NCBI RefSeq assembly: GCF_003324565.1
Contig: NZ_QOLA01000001.1
Coordinates: 682,001 to 746,000, forward strand
From: Streptomyces sp. SDr-06
Lineage (GTDB): Bacteria > Actinomycetota > Actinomycetes > Streptomycetales > Streptomycetaceae
Reading direction: 5' to 3'
DNA length: 64,000 nucleotides
Positions 41,534 through 50,194 of the stretch are shown here, one piece after another; within the stretch, counting starts at the first letter, position 1; every line of letters begins with the position of its first letter. Under the pieces are notes generated by a model that had not been told where the DNA came from, made no database searches, and saw only the letters and a list, made by a program, of their open reading frames with translations. The position numbers and the translations under genes were made by a program.

Positions 41534-44377
41534 GTGACCTCCGCACATCCGGTCGCCGACCCGGGCGCCGCCGGGCACGACGCCGTCGTCGGCGCGCTCG
41601 GCGGACTCGGGCAGCACATCGACTGCGCCGGCCTCGGCGGCTTCTCGCTGGAGGGGCCGCAGGTGCTGTGGCTCGTGGTGGGCGGCGCCCTCGACCTGTT
41701 CGCGGTCGACGCCGCGGCCCAGGGCCACTGGCACTTCCTGGGCCGCCTGGAGCCGGGCACCCTGCTGCTCGGCCCGGTCGAGGGCCCGCAGCACACCCTG
41801 GTCGGGCGCCCCCTGAGGGAGTGCGTGCTGCGCCGCATCCCGCTGCGCGAGCTGTACCGGTCGCCGGACCCGTACGAGGGGCAGTACCTCAGCCAGTACG
41901 ACACGGGTGACGCGGCCCTCAGCCTCCTGGAGCACGCCTTCTCGCTCGGGGTCGGGCGCGGCCAACGCGTGCTGTTCGAGGCCCCGTTGGACGGCCGCAC
42001 CGCGCTCGACGAGGCGGTGGCCGACGACGACATCCTGTGGCTTCCGGTGTCGCCGGGCAGCGTGCAGTACGGGGCGGCCTTCAGCGCGGAGGCGGCCGGT
42101 GACCTGCTGGTCGACGGCGCCCTGTGGCAGGGCATGGTCAACCGGCAGTACCGGCTGCTCGCCGCCCTCGACCGCTGGATCGAACGCCTGGAGCGGGCGC
42201 ACGAGGACCGGGCCGCGGCCGGCATCAAGGCGGGCGAGGCCGTCCGCGAGGAGGCCGACCGGGCGCTGCTCACCTCCATCGGCCGGCGGCGCAAGGAGCC
42301 TTCGCGCACCCCTGGTTCCACGGACGACGCCACCTACGCGGCGTGCCGCCTGGTGGCCGAGGCGGCCGGAATCACCCTCGCCGACCCCGCGCTCGGCGGC
42401 GCCGTGAGCGACCGCGTCGACCCGGTCGAGCAGGTCGCGGTCGCCTCCCGGATCCGTACCCGGCCGGTGCGTCTGGACGGGCGCTGGTGGCGCGAGGACG
42501 CCGGCCCGCTGGTGGGCCACCGGGCGAGCGGCACGCCGGTCGCCCTGCTGTGGCGGCGCGGCGGCTACGAGGCCGTGCACCCGGCGTCCGGCCGGCGCAC
42601 CCGGGTGGGCGCGGACAACGCGGACGAGTTCGAGCCGCGCGCCGTCATGTTCTACCGGCCGCTGCCGGAGAAGGCGCTGGGCAAGTGGGGGCTGCTGCGC
42701 TTCAGCCTGCGGGGCACCCGCGGCGACGTGCGCAATCTGCTGCTCGCCGGTCTGGTGACGGTGGCGCTCGGCGCGCTGGTGCCGCTCGCGACCGGTCAGG
42801 TGCTCGGCGTGTACGTGCCGCGTGCCGAGAGCAGCCTCATCGTGCAGGTCTCGCTCGCCGTCATCGTCAGCGGCATCGTGTCCGCCGCGTTCACGCTGCT
42901 CCAGAACCTCACCATCCTGCGCATGGAGGGGCGGATCGAGAGCACGCTCCAACCCGCCGTGTGGGACCGGCTGTTGAGGCTGCCGACGAAGTTCTTCACC
43001 GAGCGCTCGACCGGCGAACTGGCCAGCGCCGCGATGGGGGTCAGCGCGATCCGCCGGGTGCTCTCGGGCATCGGCCCGGTGGCCGTGCAGGCGGGCACGG
43101 TCGGCGTGATGAACCTCGTCCTGCTGCTGTGGTTCAGCGTGCCGCTGGCGCTGGTGGCGGTCGCCCTGCTGATCGTGATCGCCGTGGTGTTCCTGACCCT
43201 GGGGTTGCGGGAGCTGCGCTGGCAGCGCCGGCTGGTCGAGCTGGGCAACAAGCTCAACAACCAGGCGTTCCAGACCCTGCGCGGACTGCCCAAGCTGCGG
43301 GTGGCCGCGGCCGAGAGCTTCGCGTACGGCGCGTGGGCGGGCGAGTTCGCGCGCAGCCGGGAGCTCCAGAAGCGGGCGGGGCGGATCAAGAACCTGACGA
43401 CGGTCCTCAACGCGGTGTATCTGCCGCTGTGTTCGCTCCTGCTGTTCGTCCTGCTGGCGGGCCCGGCCCGCGGCGCCCTGTCGGCGAGCGCCTTTCTGAC
43501 GTTCAACACGGCCGTGACCATGCTGCTGACCGCGGTCACCCAGCTCACCGGCGCGTTCATCTCGGCGGCCGCCGTGCTGCCCATGTTCGAGCAGATCAAG
43601 CCGGTCCTCGACGAGGCGCCCGAGGTGCGCGGGGCCAGCGCCCAGCCCGGCGCCCTGTCCGGCGGGATCGAGGCGCGGGGCCTGTCCTTCCGCTACACCG
43701 ACGACGGGCCGCTGGTCCTGGACGACGTGTCCTTGAAGGTGGCGCCGGGCGAGTTCGTGGCGGTGGTCGGGCCGAGCGGCTGCGGCAAGTCGACCCTGCT
43801 GCGGCTGCTCATCGGCTTCGACGACCCGGTGTCGGGCAGCGTCCTGTACGACGGCCAGGACCTGGCGGCCCTCGACCGGGCGGCCGTGCGCCGCCAGTGC
43901 GGGGTCGTGCTGCAGAACGCCCAGCCGCTCACCGGATCGATCCTGGACTGCATCTGCGGGGCCGAGGTGTTCACGCAGGAGGAGGTGTGGGAGGCGGCCG
44001 CGATGGCGGGGCTGGCCGAGGACATCAAGCGGATGCCGATGGGGCTGCACACCATGATCTCCGGCGGCGGGGCCGTGTCGGGCGGTCAGCGCCAGCGGCT
44101 CATGATCGCCCAGGCGCTGGTCAGGCGCCCCCGCGTGCTGTTCTTCGACGAGGCCACCAGCGCCCTCGACAACGAGACCCAGCGCGTGGTGATCGAGAGC
44201 ACCCGGAGCCTCAGGGCCACCCGCGTCGTGATCGCCCACCGGCTCTCCACCGTCCTGGACGCCGACCGCGTGATCGTGATGTCCGAGGGCCGGATCGTCC
44301 AGCAGGGCCCGCCCGACGAACTCCTCGCCGACCCCCGCGGGCGCCTGCACGAACTGGTCCGGCGGCAGCTGCGCTGA
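41534..44377 (+). CDS. Second NHLM-type ABC transporter subunit
   Basis: 947 aa, one base after the previous stop. The first ~390 residues are a soluble N-terminal region without a C39 Cys/His pair, beginning with a cyclic-nucleotide-binding-like fold (SLEGPQVLWLVVGGALDLFAV) and containing a long charged helix near 200-240. Then a six-helix ABC domain and ATPase: GPSGCGKST, SGGQRQRLMIAQAL, VLFFDEATSALD. This is the second ATP-binding subunit that always accompanies the C39 subunit in NHLM systems and probably forms a heterodimer with it. Confidence 0.92.
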   Translation: MTSAHPVADPGAAGHDAVVGALGGLGQHIDCAGLGGFSLEGPQVLWLVVGGALDLFAVDAAAQGHWHFLGRLEPGTLLLGPVEGPQHTLVGRPLRECVLRRIPLRELYRSPDPYEGQYLSQYDTGDAALSLLEHAFSLGVGRGQRVLFEAPLDGRTALDEAVADDDILWLPVSPGSVQYGAAFSAEAAGDLLVDGALWQGMVNRQYRLLAALDRWIERLERAHEDRAAAGIKAGEAVREEADRALLTSIGRRRKEPSRTPGSTDDATYAACRLVAEAAGITLADPALGGAVSDRVDPVEQVAVASRIRTRPVRLDGRWWREDAGPLVGHRASGTPVALLWRRGGYEAVHPASGRRTRVGADNADEFEPRAVMFYRPLPEKALGKWGLLRFSLRGTRGDVRNLLLAGLVTVALGALVPLATGQVLGVYVPRAESSLIVQVSLAVIVSGIVSAAFTLLQNLTILRMEGRIESTLQPAVWDRLLRLPTKFFTERSTGELASAAMGVSAIRRVLSGIGPVAVQAGTVGVMNLVLLLWFSVPLALVAVALLIVIAVVFLTLGLRELRWQRRLVELGNKLNNQAFQTLRGLPKLRVAAAESFAYGAWAGEFARSRELQKRAGRIKNLTTVLNAVYLPLCSLLLFVLLAGPARGALSASAFLTFNTAVTMLLTAVTQLTGAFISAAAVLPMFEQIKPVLDEAPEVRGASAQPGALSGGIEARGLSFRYTDDGPLVLDDVSLKVAPGEFVAVVGPSGCGKSTLLRLLIGFDDPVSGSVLYDGQDLAALDRAAVRRQCGVVLQNAQPLTGSILDCICGAEVFTQEEVWEAAAMAGLAEDIKRMPMGLHTMISGGGAVSGGQRQRLMIAQALVRRPRVLFFDEATSALDNETQRVVIESTRSLRATRVVIAHRLSTVLDADRVIVMSEGRIVQQGPPDELLADPRGRLHELVRRQLR

Positions 44378-44437
44378 ACGGTCCGCGCGGTGGCATGGTG
44401 GAGAGGGAGCAGCACTTCACCGGTCCCGGAGAACGCC

Positions 44438-44527
44438 ATGATCAAGAAGAATGCGCCGTCCCTCCTCGCACCCCCGGCCGCGCGGTCCCGTGCGCGGGCG
44501 GGCGACGCCGATCCGGGCCGGGTGTGA
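44438..44527 (+). CDS. 29-aa small ORF coupled to htpX-like gene
   Basis: ATG with CGGAG six bases upstream; it ends in TGA that overlaps the GTG of the next gene by four bases (GTGA). The start is MIKKNAPSLLAPPAARSRAR, Lys/Arg- and Pro/Ala-rich, ending GDADPGRV. Coupling and the ribosome site, together with the weak site of the downstream gene, suggest that translation of the protease depends on it. No family recognised. Confidence 0.5.
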   Translation: MIKKNAPSLLAPPAARSRARAGDADPGRV

Positions 44528-45438
44528 CGGCCGTGCACAGCCGCTTCGAGCCCGACCGGCAGCTCACCGCCCGGATGCTGACCACGGTGTTCCTGCTCGG
44601 ACTGCTGTACGTGGCGTTCGTCGCGGCCCTCCTGGTCCTGCTCAGGTCGACGCTGGTGGTCGTCGTGGTGGCGGCCGCCGTCCTGTGGTCGCAGTACTGG
44701 TTCTCCGACAAGGTCGCCCTGTACGCGATGCACGGCCGCGTCGTCACCCGCGAGCAACAGCCCCAACTGCACGGCATCGTCGACCGGTTGTGCGCCACCG
44801 CGGACATGCCGAGGCCCCAGGTCGCGGTCTCCGACATCGACCTGCCGAACGCGTTCGCGACCGGCCGCAACGCCGATCACGCGGTCCTGTGCGTCACCAC
44901 CGGGCTGCTGCGGCGCCTGGAACCGGACGAGCTGGAAGGAGTCCTGGCGCACGAGCTGTCGCACGTCGCCCACCGCGACGTCGCGGTGATCACGGTCGCC
45001 TCGTTCCTCGGCGTCATCGCCGGACTCGTCGTCCGCTTCGCCTTCTACTCCGAGCTGTACGGGGGCCGCGGGCGGCGCGACCAGAACACCATGGTCGTCC
45101 TGATGGGTGTCATGGCGGTCTCGGCGCTGGTGTACTCGCTGAGCTTCCTCCTCATCCGGGCCCTGTCCCGCTACCGGGAGCTGGCCGCCGACCGGGCCGG
45201 GGCGCTCCTCACCGGGCACCCCTCGGCCCTCGCCTCGGCGCTGACCAAGCTCGACGGGGACATCGCCCGCATTCCGAGCAAGGACCTCAGGACGGCGAGC
45301 GCGTTCAACGCCTTCTACTTCGTCCCGGCCTTCGGCGCGGGCAGCAGCCTCGCCCGGCTCTTCGCCACCCATCCGAGCCTGGAGCAGCGCCTGGAGCGGC
45401 TGGCGAAGATCTCCGCGGAGCTGGGCCGTCCGGCCTGA
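44524..45438 (+). CDS. HtpX-like M48 membrane metalloprotease
   Basis: 304 aa from GTG. Two membrane segments at ~20-40 and 43-60, zinc motif HELSH (143-147) followed by two more membrane segments, and the Glu ligand in RELAADRAG. HtpX enzymes degrade damaged inner-membrane proteins during envelope stress. Followed by PspAB, the usual actinobacterial partner. It starts 147 bp after the NHLM exporter with no terminator between, so it may be transcribed with the peptide system. Confidence 0.93.
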   Translation: MTAVHSRFEPDRQLTARMLTTVFLLGLLYVAFVAALLVLLRSTLVVVVVAAAVLWSQYWFSDKVALYAMHGRVVTREQQPQLHGIVDRLCATADMPRPQVAVSDIDLPNAFATGRNADHAVLCVTTGLLRRLEPDELEGVLAHELSHVAHRDVAVITVASFLGVIAGLVVRFAFYSELYGGRGRRDQNTMVVLMGVMAVSALVYSLSFLLIRALSRYRELAADRAGALLTGHPSALASALTKLDGDIARIPSKDLRTASAFNAFYFVPAFGAGSSLARLFATHPSLEQRLERLAKISAELGRPA

Positions 45439-45475
45439 GGCGCGGTCCCCCACCCCCTGACCGAGGACGGAGCGC

Positions 45476-46054
45476 ATGGGCTTCCTGGACATCCTGCTCG
45501 GGCGCACCCGGCCCGCCCCGCCCGACCTGGACCGGCTGTTCGCCCTGCCGTCGGCGGCGGTCACCCTGGAGGCGGCCGCCGGGTTCACACCGACCGGCCG
45601 TGGCTCGGTGTGCTTCACCACGGTGGAGGGGCCCGCGTTCGCGGGGATCCGGCAGGACGTGACAGACCTGTTGAACGCGGACACCGAACGGGCCGCGTCC
45701 TCCGTCGAGTTCAGCCGCGACTCCTACGGGTACTCCTGGCTGCTGTCCCGCCGCACCCCGAGCGACCTGGCCGCGCTCGTCGGCGATCTGCACGCCGTGA
45801 ACACCGCGCTGGAGGGATCGGGGTTCGGCCCCCAGCTCCTGTGCTCACTGGTCGGGTTCGAGGACCCCGAGGGTCGGGCGTTCGCCCTGGTGTACCTCTA
45901 CAAGCGGGGCACCTTCTACCCCTTCGCGCCGCTGCCCGGGGAGCGCCGGGACAACGCGCTGGAGCTGCGGATCAGGGCGGTCGTGGCGGACGACCTGCGC
46001 ATCGAGGGCGATCTGTCGCGCTGGTTCCCGGTCTGGGGCGCGCCGGGCCTGTGA
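45476..46054 (+). CDS. PspA-associated protein PspAB
   Basis: 192 aa, ATG with GGAG. MGFLDILLGRTRPAPPDLDRLFALPSAAVTLEAA start, YGYSWLL and NTALEGSGFGPQLLCSLVGF in the middle, and LYKRGTFYPFAPLPGERRDN are typical of PspAB, which I recognise from its neighbour htpX in other Streptomyces. It belongs to the phage-shock/membrane-stress response. 37 bp after htpX, same operon. Confidence 0.88.
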   Translation: MGFLDILLGRTRPAPPDLDRLFALPSAAVTLEAAAGFTPTGRGSVCFTTVEGPAFAGIRQDVTDLLNADTERAASSVEFSRDSYGYSWLLSRRTPSDLAALVGDLHAVNTALEGSGFGPQLLCSLVGFEDPEGRAFALVYLYKRGTFYPFAPLPGERRDNALELRIRAVVADDLRIEGDLSRWFPVWGAPGL

Positions 46055-46167
46055 GCCACAGGGGCCCCGACGCGCCTGATGGCCACCGTCGTTGAACGCC
46101 GGGCCGCCCGTTCGCGTACTGGAGGACGTCCCTGTCGCGTACCCACCTGCTGCCCGAAGGGCCCGCT

Positions 46168-46740
46168 GTGAGGCATCCACCGAAGCGCGTCGCGGCCCGC
46201 TGGGCCGTGGCGCTCGCGGCCCTGAGCGCCCTCGCGGGCACCGCGGCGGCACGGCCCGCACGGGGGCCCGCGCCGTCCGTGGCGGCGGTCGACGACTGCG
46301 CCAGGGACGGGGTGGACGTCACGGCTAGCAACGGGGGCGACGTTCCGTTCACCTTCCGGCTGGCGGGAGTGTCGGCCACCGTGGAGCCGGGCGGGTCGCG
46401 GACCATCCTGGTCCCGGTCGCCGAGCGGCAGAGCTACCGCTTCACCGTCCTGGGGCCGGGCGGCTTCCGCCAGGACGTGAGCGGCGTACGGAATTGCGCC
46501 TCGGCCTCCCCGGCTCCTCCGCCCGCCCCGTCACCCGCCGCCTCGACGCCGCCCGTGACCGGCGCGGACCGGGCCGCCGAGGCCCGGGCCGCTCCCGTCC
46601 CGCCCCGTGGCTCGGCGGCGGGCGGGAGCGGGCACGGGCTCCTGGGCACCGGGTTCAGCGACCTCGACTCCCTGATCACCGGGACGGTGCTGGTGCTGCT
46701 CGGCGGGATGCTCTTCGTCGTACGGCGGCTCACGCGCTGA
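46168..46740 (+). CDS. Secreted, C-terminally anchored hypothetical protein
   Basis: 190 aa from GTG with GAAGGG. Signal peptide at ~10-30 (AARWAVALAALSALAGTAAA), a small beta-rich domain with two Cys (DDCARDGV and VRNCASA) that may be disulfide-linked, a Pro/Ala/Ser spacer, and a C-terminal hydrophobic stretch ending in RRLTR. This is the layout of a cell-surface protein. LLGTG before the hydrophobic stretch only loosely resembles a sortase motif. No family recognised. 113 bp after PspAB. Confidence 0.75.
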   Translation: MRHPPKRVAARWAVALAALSALAGTAAARPARGPAPSVAAVDDCARDGVDVTASNGGDVPFTFRLAGVSATVEPGGSRTILVPVAERQSYRFTVLGPGGFRQDVSGVRNCASASPAPPPAPSPAASTPPVTGADRAAEARAAPVPPRGSAAGGSGHGLLGTGFSDLDSLITGTVLVLLGGMLFVVRRLTR

Positions 46741-46764
46741 GCGCCGCGCGCCGGCCGGCCGGGC

Positions 46765-47232
46765 TCAGAAGTCGGCCTGGGCCTTCACGTCGGCCCGGCC
46801 GACGGATTCGAGCCCGTACATCGAGCAGTACAGGTGGCGGATGTACTCGATGTCGGGGTCGTGGGTGCGGGCCTCGCGCTGGGGGTAGAGCACCGTGAGT
46901 TCGTAGGAGAGCTCGCGGTTGATGCTGCCGGTCTTGTCCCGCCACTGGCCGCGGCCCTGCTGGATCGTCAGTCCGGACGGGAAGCGGGGGGTCACCACGT
47001 CGGCGACGAACTTCATGAACTGCTCGTCGGTTATGGGTGGTTCCCCGTTGTGGCGGCCCGTGCCGAAGTACAGATGGGTGGCCAGATACGGACTGCCGTG
47101 CGTGGCGGTCTCCGGCTGGGTCGTGGCGGCCCGGCCGTAGGCGACTTCGGACACCGGCCCGCCGGTGGCGAAGAGGAGGACGACCGCCACGATGGCGGCG
47201 GCCGCGGGCGTGGACACCCTGATGTGAAGCAT
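46765..47232 (-). CDS. DUF3574 family exported protein
   Basis: 155 aa with an N-terminal hydrophobic segment (AAAAIVAVVLLFATGG) that looks like a signal peptide or anchor. The rest has YLATHLYFGTGRHNG, FVADVVTPRFPSGLTIQQGRGQWRD and ELTVLYP, which match the DUF3574 domain. Function unknown. Downstream of the ImmA operon on the same strand. Confidence 0.85.
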   Translation of the reverse strand: MLHIRVSTPAAAAIVAVVLLFATGGPVSEVAYGRAATTQPETATHGSPYLATHLYFGTGRHNGEPPITDEQFMKFVADVVTPRFPSGLTIQQGRGQWRDKTGSINRELSYELTVLYPQREARTHDPDIEYIRHLYCSMYGLESVGRADVKAQADF

Positions 47233-47304
47233 GTGGTCCCTGTCTGTCGGGTGGTGTGATGGAACCTGGCTGGTCCTCGCGGGCCGGGCGGCTCCCGGCC
47301 GTCC

Positions 47305-48258
47305 CTAGCGGGAAGGACGTTCCTGGCCGTCGACGTGCCGGGGGACGGATTCCAGAAGGAAGGCCGCCGCGTCCCGCAGGTTCGGGGGCGCCGCCGCGCA
47401 GCCGCGTAAGCGGTCGGCGGTGCGGGCGAGGGTCTCGGTCGTCCTGACGGAGCCGATGGCCGCGGCGCGCGGGGCGAGGTCCGTGATGAGGTCCTCGGCC
47501 TCGCGCCAGGCTCCGGCGCCGGCCAGGGCGTCGAGGAGTTCCGCGGTGAACAGGTGGCGGTACGAGGGGCCGGGCGCGGTGGCCGCTTCGTACAACAGAG
47601 GGATGGCGCGGTCCCAGTCGCCCAGTCTGGCCCGGACCCACCCGTGGTGGCCGGTGAGTTCCGCCTGGTCGATCCACCAGGCCCAGGGCGGGTCGTGGCG
47701 CGAGGCGCCGTCCTGGAACCGGCTCCGGGCCCGGCAGATGAGCCCCTCCGCCTCCCGGGCACCGCCCAGCATCGCGATCGCGTGCGCCCGGCGGACCAGG
47801 ACGAGGGTGGCGACCAGGGTGGGCAGCGGGCGGGATCCGGCCACCCGGGCGGCGCTCTCCAGGGCGGCCCGCGGGCGTCCGGCGCGGGCGTGGAGCATGC
47901 TGTCGTTGAGCAGCACCAGGCGGGCGACGGCGAGGTCGCCGCAGTGGTGCGCGAGGGCCAGGGCGCGGGCGTTCATCCGGCGGGCCGAGGCGTTCAGGCC
48001 CGCGTCGAAGAGGATCCAGCCGATCACTTCGCAGAGTTCGGCGAGCGCGGCGAGCAGGTCGCCGCGCTCCCCGGCCATCCAAGCGGGGTCGGCCGACAGC
48101 TCCGGAACATTCAGCAACAGGTCGCGCACGGCGGGCACCGCGGCCCTCGCCCCGTGGGCGGCGTCGAGGGCCACGAGGCGCTCGACTTCCCGCAGCGCGA
48201 AAGCGGTCAGCCGGTCGCGGTCGGCACCGTGGCACGGCGCGGGGCACGCCTGGGTCAT
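47305..48258 (-). CDS. Helical-repeat (TPR-like) protein, XRE-regulator C-terminus-like
   Basis: 317 aa; ATG overlaps the stop of the upstream gene (ATGA). All-helical, Ala/Leu/Arg-rich with TPR-like repeats: GWILFDAGLNASARRMNARALALAHHCGD, ALESAARVAGSRP, GLICRARSRFQD, WVRARLGDWDRAIPLLYEAA. This resembles the C-terminal half of many Streptomyces XRE regulators but has no helix-turn-helix. A signalling or scaffolding role with the membrane protein and ImmA peptidase is inferred. Confidence 0.75.
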   Translation of the reverse strand: MTQACPAPCHGADRDRLTAFALREVERLVALDAAHGARAAVPAVRDLLLNVPELSADPAWMAGERGDLLAALAELCEVIGWILFDAGLNASARRMNARALALAHHCGDLAVARLVLLNDSMLHARAGRPRAALESAARVAGSRPLPTLVATLVLVRRAHAIAMLGGAREAEGLICRARSRFQDGASRHDPPWAWWIDQAELTGHHGWVRARLGDWDRAIPLLYEAATAPGPSYRHLFTAELLDALAGAGAWREAEDLITDLAPRAAAIGSVRTTETLARTADRLRGCAAAPPNLRDAAAFLLESVPRHVDGQERPSR

Positions 48259-49469
48259 GAGGCGATCGTGTCGGGCGCGCGCACCGCCCGGCCCTGGGTG
48301 AGGGCGGTGAACGAGGACGCCACCTGGGTCAGCCACTCCACCTCGTCGCGGAAGTCGTCGTACGGCGGCCGCGCGGGGATGTCGGCGGCGTCGGCCTGCT
48401 CGTCCCGCTCCTCTGCCGGGCGGTTCAGGACGGCCCGCACCTGGAGTGCCTCGCCGAGCGGCGACGTGGGATCCTCGGGCAGGCCGAGGGAGCGGGCCAC
48501 GCGGGAGAAGTCGGCGAGCGAGAGCGAGGTGCGCAGCATCAGCTGGCCGTCGCGTATCTCGATGACGCGCCGGTAGAGGCTGTAGTGCGGGTCGCGCGGC
48601 GGAATGAGGTCGCGCGCCCAGGACCGGGGCGGGTCGAGCGCGATGTCCGGCGAGGCCTGGTACAGCGCCCACCACAGGGGCCGCAGCCGGAGGTAGGAGC
48701 GGTAGCTGCGCAGCCATCCGAGGGCGCGGGTGATGTGGATGCCCCAGGACGGGATGGTCCAGCCGGTGATCTGGAGCAGGGCTCCGACGGTGCCGCACGA
48801 CCACTGGATGGGGTCGAGGACCGAGGCGTCGTAGTGCAGCCGGGTGCCGGCGATCTGGATGCTGCGGGTGACGCAGTAGACGAGGATCAGGCTGGCGCCG
48901 ACCGTGACGGTCCGCATGCCGACTTTCAGCCATTGCCGGTTGGCCATCTTGGTGAAGCGCAGCGAGAGCCGGACCGTCTCGAACTGCCCGATGCCGCAGA
49001 TGACGAGATAGAACGACATGTACAGCGCGTACCGGCCGTCCTGGATGCTGAGCAGGATCGTCGATGTGGCGGTCTTGGCGCTGGCCACCGGACTGACCGC
49101 GAGGGAGGCCACCACCAGGACGCACAGGGCGGACCCGAAGAACAGCACCCGGTGCCTGGCCCGGCGCTGGGCCTCCTCGGGCGGGGACGACCAGTGGACG
49201 AGGACGACCTGCTGGGCGGCGGTGAGGACCACGACGGCGGCCTGGACGATCAGCGAGGTGATGTTGGGCAGGCCGAACAGGTCGGAGATGTGCACCCGCA
49301 GCGCGTCCAGGTCGACCAGGAAGCTGATCCCGGAACACAGGAAGTAGACGCACAGCGCCCACAGGGCGACGTCGTGCCTTCTGCGCAGCAGGTCCGGCAG
49401 CCGGTAGGCGAAGGCCGCGAGGCCGCCGAGGGCGCAGACCCAGGTGAGTATGCCGTTGACGGCGTTCAT
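48255..49469 (-). CDS. MAB_1171c-type multi-pass membrane protein
   Basis: 404 aa; ATG overlaps the ImmA stop by four bases. Six or more membrane segments in the first ~240 residues (ILTWVCALGGLAAFAYRLPDLL, VDLDALRVHISDLFGL, YMSFYLVICGIGQFETVRL), then a cytoplasmic tail with LRLRPLWWALYQASPDI and YSLYRRVIEIRDGQLML. This matches the MAB_1171c putative-transporter family found next to ImmA and XRE genes in actinomycetes. Substrate unknown. Confidence 0.82.
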   Translation of the reverse strand: MNAVNGILTWVCALGGLAAFAYRLPDLLRRRHDVALWALCVYFLCSGISFLVDLDALRVHISDLFGLPNITSLIVQAAVVVLTAAQQVVLVHWSSPPEEAQRRARHRVLFFGSALCVLVVASLAVSPVASAKTATSTILLSIQDGRYALYMSFYLVICGIGQFETVRLSLRFTKMANRQWLKVGMRTVTVGASLILVYCVTRSIQIAGTRLHYDASVLDPIQWSCGTVGALLQITGWTIPSWGIHITRALGWLRSYRSYLRLRPLWWALYQASPDIALDPPRSWARDLIPPRDPHYSLYRRVIEIRDGQLMLRTSLSLADFSRVARSLGLPEDPTSPLGEALQVRAVLNRPAEERDEQADAADIPARPPYDDFRDEVEWLTQVASSFTALTQGRAVRAPDTIAS

Positions 49470-50041
49470 GACGGGTCCGGGTGGCCGACGCCGTTCTCTA
49501 TCCGGGCGACGATCTCCGCGGCCTCCTCCGGGACGCCCCAGGCGGGTTCCAGCCACCGCTTGGTGGCGCGGGCCAGGATCAACGAGGCCATCGTCTCGGC
49601 TTCCTGTTCCTCGTCGTCGCTGTAGCGCGAGCGCATCAACATGCTCTGCACGACCGCCGGTTCGACATCCGTGAACAACTGACTCGTATCACTCCGGTCG
49701 AATTCCACGGATCCGCGATGCGCGAAGGCGATATGCGACAGTTCATGGGCAATGATGTGTTCTTTGTGCGACGGGGAGGCAGCCTTCTCGTAAGCGATGA
49801 TGTCGAACTCGTCGAGTTTCAGCCACAGGCCGAAGAGATGACGTTCCGGGAAGGGCATCGGAATCAGATGGATCGGCCGCTGGTTCTGTGTGCTGAGATA
49901 GCGGTGGAGTTCATCAATACCGCACCCGTGCTCCATGCCCCAGTCCGCGAGCAGCGCCTCACAGGTTTGACGAACCTTTTTGAGACGGCGCCTGAGCCGA
50001 CGGTCCTCCGGCGACGGTAACGCAGAGCCAGACACCTTCAT
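49466..50041 (-). CDS. ImmA/IrrE family metallopeptidase
   Basis: 191 aa. Zinc motif HELSH at 99-103 preceded by a charged coiled N-terminus, and EEQEAETMASLILA with the third ligand. ImmA-type enzymes cleave a repressor to switch on mobile elements or stress genes, and many sit beside an XRE repressor that is their target. Here no XRE gene is beside it: the 153 bp upstream hold no frame with a helix-turn-helix. First gene of an overlapping three-gene operon. Confidence 0.92.
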   Translation of the reverse strand: MKVSGSALPSPEDRRLRRRLKKVRQTCEALLADWGMEHGCGIDELHRYLSTQNQRPIHLIPMPFPERHLFGLWLKLDEFDIIAYEKAASPSHKEHIIAHELSHIAFAHRGSVEFDRSDTSQLFTDVEPAVVQSMLMRSRYSDDEEQEAETMASLILARATKRWLEPAWGVPEEAAEIVARIENGVGHPDPS

Positions 50042-50194
50042 CCTTTAGCCTTCCACGCCTTCCACGCTGGAGAAGCAGGCCGTTGCAATGCCGATTCAGC
50101 GGTGCCGGGGATTCAGGCTGCCGACCCCCCGGCAGACAACGCGGCCATGATGCCACACCCTCAACTCACCGAGCGGGTAAGCACCTTTGGCGGC

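Noticed and set aside
39526..44350. Long minus-strand frames opposite the NHLM transporters
   Set aside because: Both transporters have intact peptidase, membrane and ATPase motifs on the plus strand; the minus frames have none.
46640..46740. Sortase-type LPxTG-like signal in the surface protein
   Set aside because: LLGTG lacks the Pro/Ala at position 2 and the spacing to the hydrophobic stretch is loose; kept only as a membrane anchor.
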